This document shows positions 1 to 9,532 of a stretch of DNA of 31,353 bases, piece after piece. Position 1 is the stretch's first letter, and every line of letters begins with the position of its first letter. A program made the translations under genes and the position numbers. This DNA comes from Pseudomonadota bacterium (GTDB taxonomy: Bacteria; Pseudomonadota; Alphaproteobacteria; Reyranellales; Reyranellaceae): assembly GCA_023436825.1 (NCBI GenBank), contig JAEZHS010000241.1:1-31353 (forward strand), written 5' to 3'. The notes under the pieces are model-generated. The model was not told the origin of the DNA and searched no databases. It saw nothing but the letters and a program-made list of their open reading frames with translations.

Positions 1-126
1 GGCATGATCTTCGTGCCCTGTGAGCGCGGCATCAGCCACAACGAGGCCGAGAACGCCACGCCCGCCGACCTCGCCGCCGGCGCGCGCGTGCTGGTCGAGG
101 TGCTGGAAGAATTGGCCAATCGATGA
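1..126 (+). CDS. M20-family amidohydrolase, C-terminal end (partial)
   Basis: Only the last 41 codons are in the window; the reading frame is open from base 1 and stops with TGA at 124-126. The peptide starts GMIFVPCERGISHNEAE, which matches the C-terminal metal-site region of the N-carbamoyl-L-amino-acid hydrolase/beta-ureidopropionase/allantoate amidohydrolase branch of M20 peptidases (family pattern M-[IL]-F-[VI]-P...GISH-N). Enzymes of this branch cleave ureido or carbamoyl C-N bonds using two metal ions in the cytoplasm. The stop overlaps the start of the next gene in an ATGA junction, so the two are very probably translated from one mRNA. Substrate cannot be told from this fragment. Confidence 0.8.
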   Translation, partial: GMIFVPCERGISHNEAENATPADLAAGARVLVEVLEELANR

Positions 127-1298
127 CTGTCGAAGGAAGCATTGTGAAAAAGAAACTTGAGCAAGACCTCGTCAGCATCCTCTCCGACCTGATCGCCCTG
201 CCGAGCCCCTACCCGCCCGGCACGTCGGTCGAGATCTGCGCCTATGCGGCCAAGCGCCTGAAGAAGGCGGGCTACAAGGTCGAGATCGCGACCAGGACCA
301 AGGGCGTCGACAACGTCGTGGCCCGCATGAAGGGCAAGGGCAAAGGCCCGGTGATCGCCTTCAACGCCCATGTCGACACGGTGGGCGTGGGCGAGCGCGC
401 CAATTGGAAGAGCGATCCCTACAAGGCGCTGGTCAAGGGCGGGCTCGTCTACGGGCTGGGCGCCGGCAACTGCAAGGGCAGCATGGCCGTGCAGATCTGG
501 CTCGCCGAGGAGATCGCCCGTCGCGGCGGCCCGCAGAAGGGCGAACTGATCTTCACTTTCGTGGCCGACGAGGAAAATCTCGGGCCCGACGGCATGGAAT
601 TCCTGCGCAAGAGCGGCCGCGTGCGGCCCGATGCGCTGATCCTGGGCGCGCAGACCGAGAACAACCTGATCGTGGCCGAACGCGGCGTGATGTGGGCCAA
701 GATCACCACCAAGGGCCGCGCCGCGCATGCCGGCAATCCGGCCGGCGGCGACAACGCCATCCTGCGCATGATGCGTCTCGTCGGTGCGCTGCAGGCGCAT
801 TACGACAAGGCGCTATCCAAACGGGTGAAGGGCGCCATGAAGTCGACGGTCAATGTCGGCATGTTCCATGGCGGTCACAACACCAACGTCGTGCCCTCGG
901 CCTGCACCGTCGAGATCGATCGTCGCCTGCTGCCCGACGAGAAGGTGAAGGACGCATTCAAGGAGCTGAAGGCGGTGATCGACAAGGTCGGCGAGCCGAA
1001 GAACATGTACTCGGTCGAGTTCCTGACCGGTACCAACGGATTCTTCGCGCCGGAGAGCGGCCAGGCCGTCGCCGCGTTCGAAGCCGTCGTGAAGCAGCAG
1101 ACCGGACGCAAGGTGAAGTTCCTCAACGCCACGGGCGTCAGCGACGGCCGCTACTACGCCGACGACGGCATCGAGATCATCAACTTCGGCCCGGGCTCGG
1201 GCGCGCAGGGCCATGCCGCCAATGAATCGGTTCCGATCAAGGAGATGGTCGAGGCGGCGAAGATCCAGCTGGAAGTCGTGGAGCGGCTGACAGGATGA
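123..1298 (+). CDS. M20-family metallopeptidase/deacylase (ArgE/DapE/ACY1-like)
   Basis: 391 residues, the normal length for single-domain M20 deacylases. The ATG overlaps the previous stop (ATGA). Visible metal-site motifs: H83-x-D85 (NAHVDT), the E150-E151 pair in VADEEN (general base plus ligand), E179 in QTEN, and the C-terminal His in GAQGHAANE. The lid/dimerisation domain is roughly residues 185-295, with H202 in AAHAG. The family hydrolyses N-acyl amino acids or peptides in the cytoplasm, and a tandem with a carbamoylase-type M20 suggests catabolism of an amide or ureido compound. Oddity: the bridging metal ligand, usually Asp in a GxGxxDxKG motif, is Asn116 here (GLGAGNCKG). Such Asn variants may occur in uncharacterised M20 subfamilies, so the enzyme may still be active. 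Exact substrate is unknown. Confidence 0.88.
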   Translation: MTVEGSIVKKKLEQDLVSILSDLIALPSPYPPGTSVEICAYAAKRLKKAGYKVEIATRTKGVDNVVARMKGKGKGPVIAFNAHVDTVGVGERANWKSDPYKALVKGGLVYGLGAGNCKGSMAVQIWLAEEIARRGGPQKGELIFTFVADEENLGPDGMEFLRKSGRVRPDALILGAQTENNLIVAERGVMWAKITTKGRAAHAGNPAGGDNAILRMMRLVGALQAHYDKALSKRVKGAMKSTVNVGMFHGGHNTNVVPSACTVEIDRRLLPDEKVKDAFKELKAVIDKVGEPKNMYSVEFLTGTNGFFAPESGQAVAAFEAVVKQQTGRKVKFLNATGVSDGRYYADDGIEIINFGPGSGAQGHAANESVPIKEMVEAAKIQLEVVERLTG

Positions 1299-1409
1299 GC
1301 CATTGAATCAGTCGCAATGAATCGGCGCTGAGATTCAGTTGGAGCCGGCGTCCATTGGGCGCTAGGTTCCGGACATCCAATCACCAATGCACGAGAGGGA
1401 GCAGGGTCC

Positions 1410-2507
1410 ATGACGACAGTTGCGCGTCCTGGCGGCGGATTCCGTCGGCCATCGACACTGCGACTCGCCTTGACTGCCGCTTGCCTGCTCGGCCTTTCGG
1501 CCATGGATGCCGCCGCGCATGTTCGGACGCCGGACTTCAGCCGCCTCGATCGCAATTTCGAGGGCTTCCTGCCGGAGCGCGACAGCCGCAGCCGCTTCGA
1601 TCCTCGCGCCGAGCCAAAGGACGTTCCGGCCACGACCGGCCAGGCCTGCAGCTTCTCGCGCGATACGAAACGATCGGCCGACGAAGCCATCCTCGCAGGC
1701 AGCGTGTTCGATGCGCCGCCGATCTCCGAGGTGGGCCTGGCGAGCGTGCGCGCTATCGGGTCGGCCAACCAGGAGATACTGTCCCTTCTCGAGTTTTTCC
1801 CGAACGCTGCAGACGCCGTTCGCGTCGGCCAGGGTGCGACGCCCGACGGCGCTCCCTGCCCGCTCTACATTTCCATCGGTGCAGAGGGCGCCGACGCGCA
1901 GACCTTCTGGCGCTTTGCGCCGGATGACGAACCCGAGGGCTGGTTCGACGAGGACGGCAAGCGGCTGGGTGCCGCCCTGGCCCTGCCGAGGCCGGGCTCG
2001 CGCATGTCATCGCCCTTCGGCCCGCGCCGCTACTACGGGCGCCCGTCGGGCGGCGGCTTCCACGACGGCATCGATTACGAGGCGCGCATCGGCCAACCGA
2101 TCCTCGCAGCCGCCGACGGCATCGTCGAGTTGCGCGGCAGCCACTTCGAATATGGCCTCACCGTAAAGATCCGGCACGCCGCGCAGTTCACGACGCTCTA
2201 CGCTCACATGGCGCGCTTCGCCAGCGACATCGCCGTGGGCAGCCGCGTCAGCAAGGGCGACGTCATCGGCTATGTCGGCATGACCGGACGATCGACCGGC
2301 GCGCACCTGCACTTCTCGACCATCGTCAACGGCAAGTTCTCCGATCCTGCGCCGTACCTGTCGAGTGACGGAGGGCGCGCCCTGAAGGCCCGGACCCTCG
2401 TCGACTTTCGCCAATGGCAGGACGATGTACGGGCCGCCGTGAAGCAGATGCGCGACCGCCAGCGGCGTGCCCCCGTTCAGGATGACGACTGGACGAGCCG
2501 GCTGTGA
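1410..2507 (+). CDS. Secreted M23-family (LytM) metallopeptidase
   Basis: 365 residues. The start at 1410 follows a purine-rich GAGAGGGAGCAGGG ribosome site. An N-terminal signal peptide (basic FRRP, hydrophobic core about 18-32, AMDAAA cleavage region near 36) predicts export. Residues 40-190 are an unassigned linker domain. The M23 fold occupies about 195-330: metal ligands H218 and D222 (HDGID), H299-L-H301 (AHLHF), and catalytic H266 in LYAHM. All expected residues are present, so it should be an active zinc endopeptidase that cuts peptidoglycan cross-links (or an EnvC/NlpD-like activator if inactive, which the motifs argue against). It sits alone between metabolic genes. A polar basic C-terminal tail follows the catalytic domain. 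Confidence 0.9.
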   Translation: MTTVARPGGGFRRPSTLRLALTAACLLGLSAMDAAAHVRTPDFSRLDRNFEGFLPERDSRSRFDPRAEPKDVPATTGQACSFSRDTKRSADEAILAGSVFDAPPISEVGLASVRAIGSANQEILSLLEFFPNAADAVRVGQGATPDGAPCPLYISIGAEGADAQTFWRFAPDDEPEGWFDEDGKRLGAALALPRPGSRMSSPFGPRRYYGRPSGGGFHDGIDYEARIGQPILAAADGIVELRGSHFEYGLTVKIRHAAQFTTLYAHMARFASDIAVGSRVSKGDVIGYVGMTGRSTGAHLHFSTIVNGKFSDPAPYLSSDGGRALKARTLVDFRQWQDDVRAAVKQMRDRQRRAPVQDDDWTSRL

Positions 2508-2578
2508 CGCCCGCGTTTTTCGCGACGGGGTGACAGCCGTTTCGTCGAGCCACCGCCTACCATTGAAGGAGGACCGCC

Positions 2579-3364
2579 ATGCCGATCTATGAACGAGGCA
2601 AAGTCCGCATTCATTACCAAGAGATGGGCGCAGGCTTTCCGCTGCTGGTGATCCCGGGCGGCGGGCTCAACTCGACGATCGCCGGGCTCGACACCAGCCA
2701 TCCGTTCAACGCCATGAAGGAGTTCGCCAAGGACGGCTTCCGCTGCATCGGCGCCGACCTGCGCAACGCCAATGCCGGGCAGTCGTCGGGGCCGCTCGAG
2801 ATCGACCGGCCGTGGGACTCCTTCACCGACGATCACATCGGCCTGATGGATCACCTCGGCATCGATAAGTTCATCGTCCTGGGCTACTGCATCGGCCAGC
2901 CGTTCATCTGGAACCTGATCAAGCGCGCGCCCAATCGCGTCGTCGCCGCCGTGCTGACGCAGCCGAGCGGCCATCGGCCGGAGCTGCCCGACCAGTTCTA
3001 CCAGAACAACATGAACAACTGGGGCCCGGCCTTCGCCGCGCGGCGGCCCGACGTCACCATGGACCAGGTGAGCCAGTTCCTCGCCAAGATGTACCGCGCC
3101 AACCCCGACTTCGTGTTCACCGTCAGCCGAGATTTCGTGCGCAACTGCCAGATCCCCATCCTGGTGCTGCCCGACGACATCCCGCCGCATCCCTACGCCG
3201 TGGCGATGGAGGTGGCGATGCTGGCGCCCAACTCGCAGGTCAGCATGTATCCGTGGAAGGACGTGCCGGAGAAGATCCCGCTGGCGGTGCGGCACATCCG
3301 GACGTTCCTGAAGGCCAACCGGCCGGCGACCGCGGCGATGGAGCAGCGCGCGGCGGCGGACTGA
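2579..3364 (+). CDS. Alpha/beta hydrolase with GxCxG nucleophile motif
   Basis: 261 residues. A strong ribosome site, GAAGGAGGACCGCC, precedes the ATG. The fold signs are an early beta strand PLLVIPGGG (oxyanion region, 21-29), the D60-L-R-N segment after strand 4, and the nucleophile elbow VLGYCIGQ (100-107), where Cys104 replaces the usual Ser. Cys elbows are known from dienelactone hydrolase-type enzymes. A C-terminal WKD.P...I..AVRHIRTFL ending fits the family but lacks the common His in the usual D-H loop context, so the catalytic His is uncertain. Likely a cytoplasmic hydrolase of an unknown ester, lactone or thioester. It converges with the aldolase at 3428-4195 across a short hairpin. 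Confidence 0.82.
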   Translation: MPIYERGKVRIHYQEMGAGFPLLVIPGGGLNSTIAGLDTSHPFNAMKEFAKDGFRCIGADLRNANAGQSSGPLEIDRPWDSFTDDHIGLMDHLGIDKFIVLGYCIGQPFIWNLIKRAPNRVVAAVLTQPSGHRPELPDQFYQNNMNNWGPAFAARRPDVTMDQVSQFLAKMYRANPDFVFTVSRDFVRNCQIPILVLPDDIPPHPYAVAMEVAMLAPNSQVSMYPWKDVPEKIPLAVRHIRTFLKANRPATAAMEQRAAAD

Positions 3365-3372
3365 TCCATCGC

Positions 3373-3402
3373 GCGGGCCAGGCCCACTCTCGCCGGGCCC
3401 GC
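3373..3402. terminator. Possible bidirectional hairpin terminator
   Basis: GCGGGCC at 3373-3379 pairs with GGCCCGC at 3396-3402 around a 16-nt loop, placed between the convergent hydrolase and aldolase genes. There is no clear T tract on either side, so factor-independent termination is only a guess from position and stem. Confidence 0.3.
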
Positions 3403-3427
3403 CAACAAGCTTCTGATGAAGACCGCC

Positions 3428-4195
3428 TCAGGCCGTCTTGGCCTTGAGCTCGTCGAGCTGCATCTTCGCGCCCGCGATCATGCAGGACAGGTCGGACGTC
3501 AGCATCACCATGTCGAAGCCGCGCTTCACGGCGCCGGCCGCGAACGCAGCACTTGCGCAGTGCATGACGCACTTGATGCCGGCCTTGTGAGCCGCCGCCA
3601 GGATCTTGTCGCAGGTGGCGAGATGGAGCGGATCCGGGTTGTCACCGCGCGGCGCCAGTCCCAGGGCGAACGACAGGTCGGCCGGCCCGATGTAGACAGC
3701 ATCCAGGCCAGGCGTGGCGCAGATGGCATCGAGGTTGGCGAGGCCCTCCTTGGTCTCGATCATGGCCATGACGACGATCTCGTCGTTGGCATGGGCCACG
3801 TAGTCGGCGCCGCCGTAGTGGACGGCGCGCACGGGTCCGGAGGAGCGCATGCCGACCGGCGGATAGCGGCACGCGGCAACCGCCATCGCGGCTTCCTTGG
3901 CGGTGTTCACCAGCGGCACGATGATGCCGTAGGCGCCGAGGTCCAGGGCCTTCATGATCGCCGCCGGCTCGTTCCACGCGACGCGCACGACCGGAACGGT
4001 GTCCGTCTGCGAGATCGCCTGCAGCATCGGCGCGACGTCCTTCATTTCAGCCGTTCCGTGCTGCAGGTCGACGCACAAGGCATCGAAGCCCTGACGCGCC
4101 ATGATCTCGGCGCTGAACCCGTGGGACACGGAAAGCCAGCCCAGCGTCGCGCATCGCCCGTCACGCCAAATCTGCTTGATCTTGTTCTGTCGCAT
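3428..4195 (-). CDS. HpcH/HpaI-family aldolase
   Basis: 255 residues from an ATG at 4195, chosen because AGAGAG lies about 8 nt upstream and MRQNKIKQIW matches the family N-terminus; an in-frame ATG at 4252 would add 19 residues with no recognisable ribosome site. Motifs: catalytic/phosphate region VDLQHG (42-47), metal-binding MIETKEGL, and YIGPADLSFALG near the end of the barrel. These define the class II (divalent metal dependent) TIM-barrel pyruvate aldolases, such as 2-dehydro-3-deoxyglucarate aldolase and 4-hydroxy-2-oxoheptanedioate aldolase, which cleave 4-hydroxy-2-oxoacids to pyruvate plus an aldehyde. Substrate is not predictable; no sugar-acid catabolic neighbours are present. Confidence 0.9.
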   Translation of the reverse strand: MRQNKIKQIWRDGRCATLGWLSVSHGFSAEIMARQGFDALCVDLQHGTAEMKDVAPMLQAISQTDTVPVVRVAWNEPAAIMKALDLGAYGIIVPLVNTAKEAAMAVAACRYPPVGMRSSGPVRAVHYGGADYVAHANDEIVVMAMIETKEGLANLDAICATPGLDAVYIGPADLSFALGLAPRGDNPDPLHLATCDKILAAAHKAGIKCVMHCASAAFAAGAVKRGFDMVMLTSDLSCMIAGAKMQLDELKAKTA

Positions 4196-4352
4196 GGTCG
4201 CATCTCTCTTTTGTTCTTCGATTCCACGAACGACAGGATTGGGCCCGATCAATCGATCCTTTTCAACACCTATGAGGCTCGACCGCGCCGCGCGCTGCAG
4301 GAGAGCGGTGGTCGCGAGCCAACTCGATTATCGAAAGCACAGCCCCCCCGTT

Positions 4353-4376
4353 GCCGACGCCGCGGGTCTCGTCGGC
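4353..4376 (-). terminator. Hairpin downstream of the small secreted gene
   Basis: GCCGACG (4353-4359) and CGTCGGC (4370-4376) form a 7-bp stem with a 10-nt loop, starting 27 nt beyond the stop codon of the gene at 4404. No T tract follows on the minus strand (a G7 run does), so termination is uncertain. Confidence 0.25.
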
Positions 4377-4403
4377 GAACGGAGGTGCTGGGTTCCGGCG
4401 GCG

Positions 4404-4817
4404 CTAGTGGGACGCCGGAGGGGCAGCTGGTACGCCCGAGTCGGTGCAAGGCGTGCCGACATACATCATCTTTTCGGTCGACCACGTCTCAGCACCGCAG
4501 TTGGAAGCGCCCGCCTCGGTCGCTGCCTTTGGAGCGGCTGCCTGCTCACGCGACGGGAGGCTGACCTTGTTGGCACGCAGCTTCTGCTCCAGCACGGGAA
4601 TGCCGGCCGCGGGATTGCCGGCCTGGCATTGCGACATGGCATACTGGACGTCGACCGGTGGCGGGTCCGGATTCTGGCCCGTCAGCGAGGTCGATACGTA
4701 CTTGAGGTAGCTCACGCTCAGCGCCTTGCAATACGCCGCATCGGTCATCTGCGCGAGCGCCACCCCTGGCAACGAGAGGACGGCTACTGCCGCCAGGCTC
4801 TTCACGAAGGTGTTCAT
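4404..4817 (-). CDS. Small secreted cysteine-containing protein of unknown function
   Basis: 137 residues. The first 22 (MNTFVKSLAAVAVLSLPGVALA) form a clear Sec signal peptide with an ALA cleavage site, so the mature protein is about 115 residues in the periplasm or outside. Four Cys in the mature part (YCKAL, SQCQAG, SNCGAE, TPCTD) could form two disulfides; the C-terminus is Pro/Ala rich. I do not recognise a family. GGAGG with 6-nt spacing precedes the ATG, but this site lies in the 3' arm of an 11-bp hairpin (4825-4853), suggesting translational control. It has its own upstream gap of 119 bp after the acyl-CoA synthetase stop, so it may be a separate transcription unit. Confidence 0.75.
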   Translation of the reverse strand: MNTFVKSLAAVAVLSLPGVALAQMTDAAYCKALSVSYLKYVSTSLTGQNPDPPPVDVQYAMSQCQAGNPAAGIPVLEQKLRANKVSLPSREQAAAPKAATEAGASNCGAETWSTEKMMYVGTPCTDSGVPAAPPASH

Positions 4818-4824
4818 CTCATAC

Positions 4825-4853
4825 CTCCAATGCTCAACGATGGAGCATTGGAG
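4825..4853 (-). promoter_or_regulatory. Hairpin sequestering the ribosome-binding site
   Basis: A perfect 11-bp inverted repeat, CTCCAATGCTC / GAGCATTGGAG, with a 7-nt loop. In the minus-strand mRNA the 3' arm ends in GGAG, which is four of the five bases of the GGAGG ribosome site located 6 nt before the ATG at 4817. A folded leader would hide the site. It could instead be a dyad operator for a dimeric repressor. The symmetry is seen; the mode of action is inferred. Confidence 0.5.
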
Positions 4854-4936
4854 ATTTTGGCCGCGATCGAGACGAGATTGCGACCATCGCGTTACGCAGC
4901 GCTGACACCGGTAGGGCTATGCCGATGGATTGCGCT

Positions 4937-6592
<1,656 letters not shown>

Positions 6593-6623
6593 GCCTGAAC
6601 CTTAACCGGCTGCCCGATGGCTC

Positions 6624-7481
6624 TCAATTGTTGCGCGGCGGCTTGCTGCCCGGGATCGGCTCGCCCGAATCGCGCTCCCGGACCGCCTGATGGAAGCCCG
6701 CCTCCTCGGCGCGCTGCTTGAACCAGATGCCCTCGGGCGAATGGCGCGTCATGCCGTCGAAGAGCGTAGCCAGAGTCTGAGTGGTGCGGATGCCCATGTT
6801 CTCGAAGGCGCTGTTGATGGCGGTCTTCTGCATCCACAGCTGGTTCTTCGGCACGCCCTTCATGCGGTCGACCAGCTTCTTCACGGCGGCGTCGAGCTCG
6901 GCCGCCGGCACGGCCTGGGTGATGAGGCCGATCCGCTCGGCTTCCCGGCCATCTATGAGGTCGCCGGTCAGCAGCAGGCGCTTGGCCCGCTCCGCACCCA
7001 CACGATAGACCCACATCATGGTCGTCGGACAGCCCCAGACGCGGGCCGGCGGGTAGCCGATCTTCGCATCCTCGGCCATGACCACGAGATCGCAGCTCAG
7101 GGCGATGTCGGTGCCGCCGGCCACGGCGTAGCCGTGCACCTTGCACACCGTGGGCTTGTAGGAACGCCACAGCGACTGGAAGCATTGGGTGTTGTGGTCC
7201 ATGAGCTGGAAGTCGATCAGGGGATCCCAGGGCATCTCCTGGCTGCCGCCCGAGCCGCGCGGCTGCTCGGCGGCGTTCTTGAGATCGTAGCCCGCGCAGA
7301 AGGCGCGGCCGGCGCCCTGCAGGACGACGACGTGAACGAGGTCGTCGCGGTTGGCCTGCTCGACGGCGGCCCGGATCTCGTCGGGCATGCCGCGGCTGAT
7401 GGCGTTGAGCCGATCCGGCCGGTTCAAGGTGATGGTGGCGACGCGATCGTCGCGGCTGTAGATCAGGGTTTCGTAGGCCAA
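6624..7481 (-). CDS. Crotonase-family protein with non-canonical active site
   Basis: 285 residues. The start is TTG, chosen because AGGAGG sits 7 nt upstream and ..YETLIYSRDDRVATITLNRP is the normal crotonase N-terminus. The CoA/oxyanion segments are present (NRPDRLNAI, AFCAGYDL, HGYAVAGGTDIALSCDL). The two Glu of classic enoyl-CoA hydratases are not: the GG-x-E position carries Asp (GGTDI) and the GQPE position is GYPP. The protein therefore probably catalyses another crotonase reaction (isomerase, hydrolase, C-C lyase) or acts on an unusual CoA ester. There is a longer than usual insert after the oxyanion loop (NAAEQPRGSGGSQEMPWDPL). It precedes the acyl-CoA synthetase by 31 bp and likely shares its transcript and substrate. 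Confidence 0.88.
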   Translation of the reverse strand: MAYETLIYSRDDRVATITLNRPDRLNAISRGMPDEIRAAVEQANRDDLVHVVVLQGAGRAFCAGYDLKNAAEQPRGSGGSQEMPWDPLIDFQLMDHNTQCFQSLWRSYKPTVCKVHGYAVAGGTDIALSCDLVVMAEDAKIGYPPARVWGCPTTMMWVYRVGAERAKRLLLTGDLIDGREAERIGLITQAVPAAELDAAVKKLVDRMKGVPKNQLWMQKTAINSAFENMGIRTTQTLATLFDGMTRHSPEGIWFKQRAEEAGFHQAVRERDSGEPIPGSKPPRNN

Positions 7482-7548
7482 GGTATTTCCTCCTGAACAC
7501 GAATTAATCTCGCTCTGGCAGGTCGCGGCAAGCCGCTAGGGTCCGCGC

Positions 7549-8457
7549 ATGAAAGTCGAATTCACCACCGTCGACGTGTTCACCGACCGCAGGTTCGGCG
7601 GCAATCCGCTCGCCGTCATCAGCGACGCGCGCGGCCTGTCGAGCGAGCAAATGCAGTCGATCGCCGCCGAGTTCAATCTCGCCGAGACGACCTTCGTGCT
7701 GCCGCCGCAGGACCCCGCGCATACCGCCCAGGTCCGCATCTTCACGCCCAAGGCCGAGTTGCCGTTCGCCGGCCATCCCAATGTCGGCACCGCCTTCGTG
7801 CTGGCGCGCGCCGGCGAATGCCACGGTCGCAAGATCGAGGGCGACCGGCTGGTGTTCGAGGAGAAGGCCGGCCTCGTGCCGCTCGATCTGACGCGCGAGC
7901 AGGGCGCCGTCGTCGCCGCTCGGCTGGCGGCGCCGCAGAAGCTCGCGCTCGGCGACGAGCTCGCCCCGGAGCTCACCGCCGAGATCTGCAGCCTCGACGC
8001 CGACGATATCGGCTCGGCGACGCATCGTCCGGTCATCGCCTCCTGCGGCAACAATTTCGTCTTTGCCGAGGTGACGTCCCGCGCGGCACTCGCCAAGGCC
8101 CCCGTCCGCACCGACCTGTTGGCGAGGCACGTGCCGATGTCGCGGGCCGTCGGCATCCATCTCTACGCACACGCGAAGGAACACGGCGTCGAGATCCAGT
8201 CGCGCATGTTCGCGCCCCTGTTCGGCGTGCCCGAGGATCCGGCGACCGGCAGCTCCAACGTCGTGCTGATCGGCCTGCTGGCCCACTTCCGGCCGGAGTC
8301 GGATCTCAGCCTGTCGAAGACGCTGGGCCAGGGCTTCGACATGGGCCGGCCCAGCATCCTCGAGGGCGCCGCCGACAAGAAGGCCGGCCACGTCGTCGAC
8401 ACGTATATCGGCGGCCGTTGCGTGCCCATGCTCAAGGGCACGATCGACCTTGCATGA
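7549..8457 (+). CDS. PhzF-family isomerase/epimerase-like protein
   Basis: 302 residues, typical for the family. The first domain has FTDRRFGGNPLAV and the catalytic Glu46 in NLAETTFV; FAGHPNVGTAF follows. The second domain has the mirror-related motif EDPATGSSNV near residue 228. PhzF proteins adopt a diaminopimelate-epimerase fold and catalyse proton shifts, as in phenazine synthesis, but most genomic members have unknown substrates and no phenazine genes are seen here. It is divergent from the crotonase operon, with a 67-bp gap between the starts, so regulation could be shared. It converges with the membrane protein at 8476-9507. Confidence 0.9.
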   Translation: MKVEFTTVDVFTDRRFGGNPLAVISDARGLSSEQMQSIAAEFNLAETTFVLPPQDPAHTAQVRIFTPKAELPFAGHPNVGTAFVLARAGECHGRKIEGDRLVFEEKAGLVPLDLTREQGAVVAARLAAPQKLALGDELAPELTAEICSLDADDIGSATHRPVIASCGNNFVFAEVTSRAALAKAPVRTDLLARHVPMSRAVGIHLYAHAKEHGVEIQSRMFAPLFGVPEDPATGSSNVVLIGLLAHFRPESDLSLSKTLGQGFDMGRPSILEGAADKKAGHVVDTYIGGRCVPMLKGTIDLA

Positions 8458-8475
8458 TGGGCGACCTCGGCTGAT

Positions 8476-9507
8476 CTACTTCGGCCGGCGCAGCGCCGCG
8501 ACCTGGTCGGCGATGCCCGTCAGCCGGACGTTGTCGGCGATCGATCTCACCTTTGTCTCGGTCAGGGCCAGCGCCTGGTCGAGATCGCAACGCGCCGCCG
8601 CCAGCCACTTCATGTTGGGGAACTGCCACTCGACGTCGAGTGCGGAGGAGACGTAGCCCGGCTGGCCGCGATCGATCTTCAGCGCCTGGGCCTGCAGCGC
8701 AGCGCCATAAGCCTGGCAGATCTGCGCGGGATCGAGGTCGAGCCGCCACAGCATCTCGAGATCGTTCAGGCGACCCGCGCGCAACAGGGCGACGGCGTCC
8801 TGGTTGCGGCTCTTCACGAGCCGCGCTCCGGCCAGCGCCTGGGCATGGCGCGGACTGCCCGGCGGCAGGTCATCGAGATAGTCGGCAAGCGACGAATCGG
8901 GACCGAGGCGGGCGAAGCGGGCTTCCTCCTCCCCCTGCGCCTGCTGGGTACGGCGCTCGGTTTCCTGCTCGTACTGGCGCCGCTGCTCGGCCCGCTGGGC
9001 CTCGCGCTCGGGATTGGGCATGGTCTCGATCCAGCCCATCACCAGCGGCACGATCGTGAGCACGACGATCGCGCCGCCGAGCGCGGCGCTCGTGGGCCCG
9101 ACGGGCATGATGCCATGCAACGCCGGCAGCCGGCCCCACAAGGCAAGCAATGCCAGCAGCGGCGGCAGCGCGATGGGAGCCGTCATCAGCCACCAGCCGC
9201 GCTCCTCGGCGAGGCCCGCGGCGGCCGCGGCCGCGATGGCGGACAAGGGCAGGACGATCAGCGCGGCCAGCGCCAGCCAGCCCGGCAGGCGGCCGTTGAA
9301 CCAGGCCAGCACGAACAGGCCGGTGAGCACGAGCCAGAGCACGAGACCGATGATCGCGGCGAAACCCAGCGCCATGCCGCGGCCGGCCAGATCGGTGCCG
9401 CGCGAGCCCAGGAGGTTGGCGACAAAGCCGGAATAAAGGAGGAAGGCGATGGCGAACAGGGCGATGGCGCCGTACGGCACCCCGCCCGACAACGTCTGGT
9501 CTTTCAT
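8476..9507 (-). CDS. Multi-pass membrane protein with cytosolic C-terminal domain, unknown function
   Basis: 343 residues from an ATG at 9507; in-frame GTG (9513) and TTG (9510) codons lie just upstream and no ribosome site decides strongly between them. Residues 10-160 hold about five hydrophobic segments (AIALFAIAFLLYSGFVANLL, AAIIGLVLWLVLTGLFVLA, WLALAALIVLPLSAIAAAAA, a segment ending in LLALLALWG, and GGAIVVLTIVPLVMG). A charged coiled-coil-like stretch follows (PEREAQRAEQRRQYEQETER) and then a helical soluble domain of about 150 residues. I do not recognise the family. The layout suggests a membrane anchor carrying a protein-interaction domain. It lies 26 bp downstream of the class II aldolase and may be co-transcribed with it. 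Confidence 0.7.
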   Translation of the reverse strand: MKDQTLSGGVPYGAIALFAIAFLLYSGFVANLLGSRGTDLAGRGMALGFAAIIGLVLWLVLTGLFVLAWFNGRLPGWLALAALIVLPLSAIAAAAAAGLAEERGWWLMTAPIALPPLLALLALWGRLPALHGIMPVGPTSAALGGAIVVLTIVPLVMGWIETMPNPEREAQRAEQRRQYEQETERRTQQAQGEEEARFARLGPDSSLADYLDDLPPGSPRHAQALAGARLVKSRNQDAVALLRAGRLNDLEMLWRLDLDPAQICQAYGAALQAQALKIDRGQPGYVSSALDVEWQFPNMKWLAAARCDLDQALALTETKVRSIADNVRLTGIADQVAALRRPK

Positions 9508-9532
9508 CAACACACTCTACGCGAAGGGGAAC

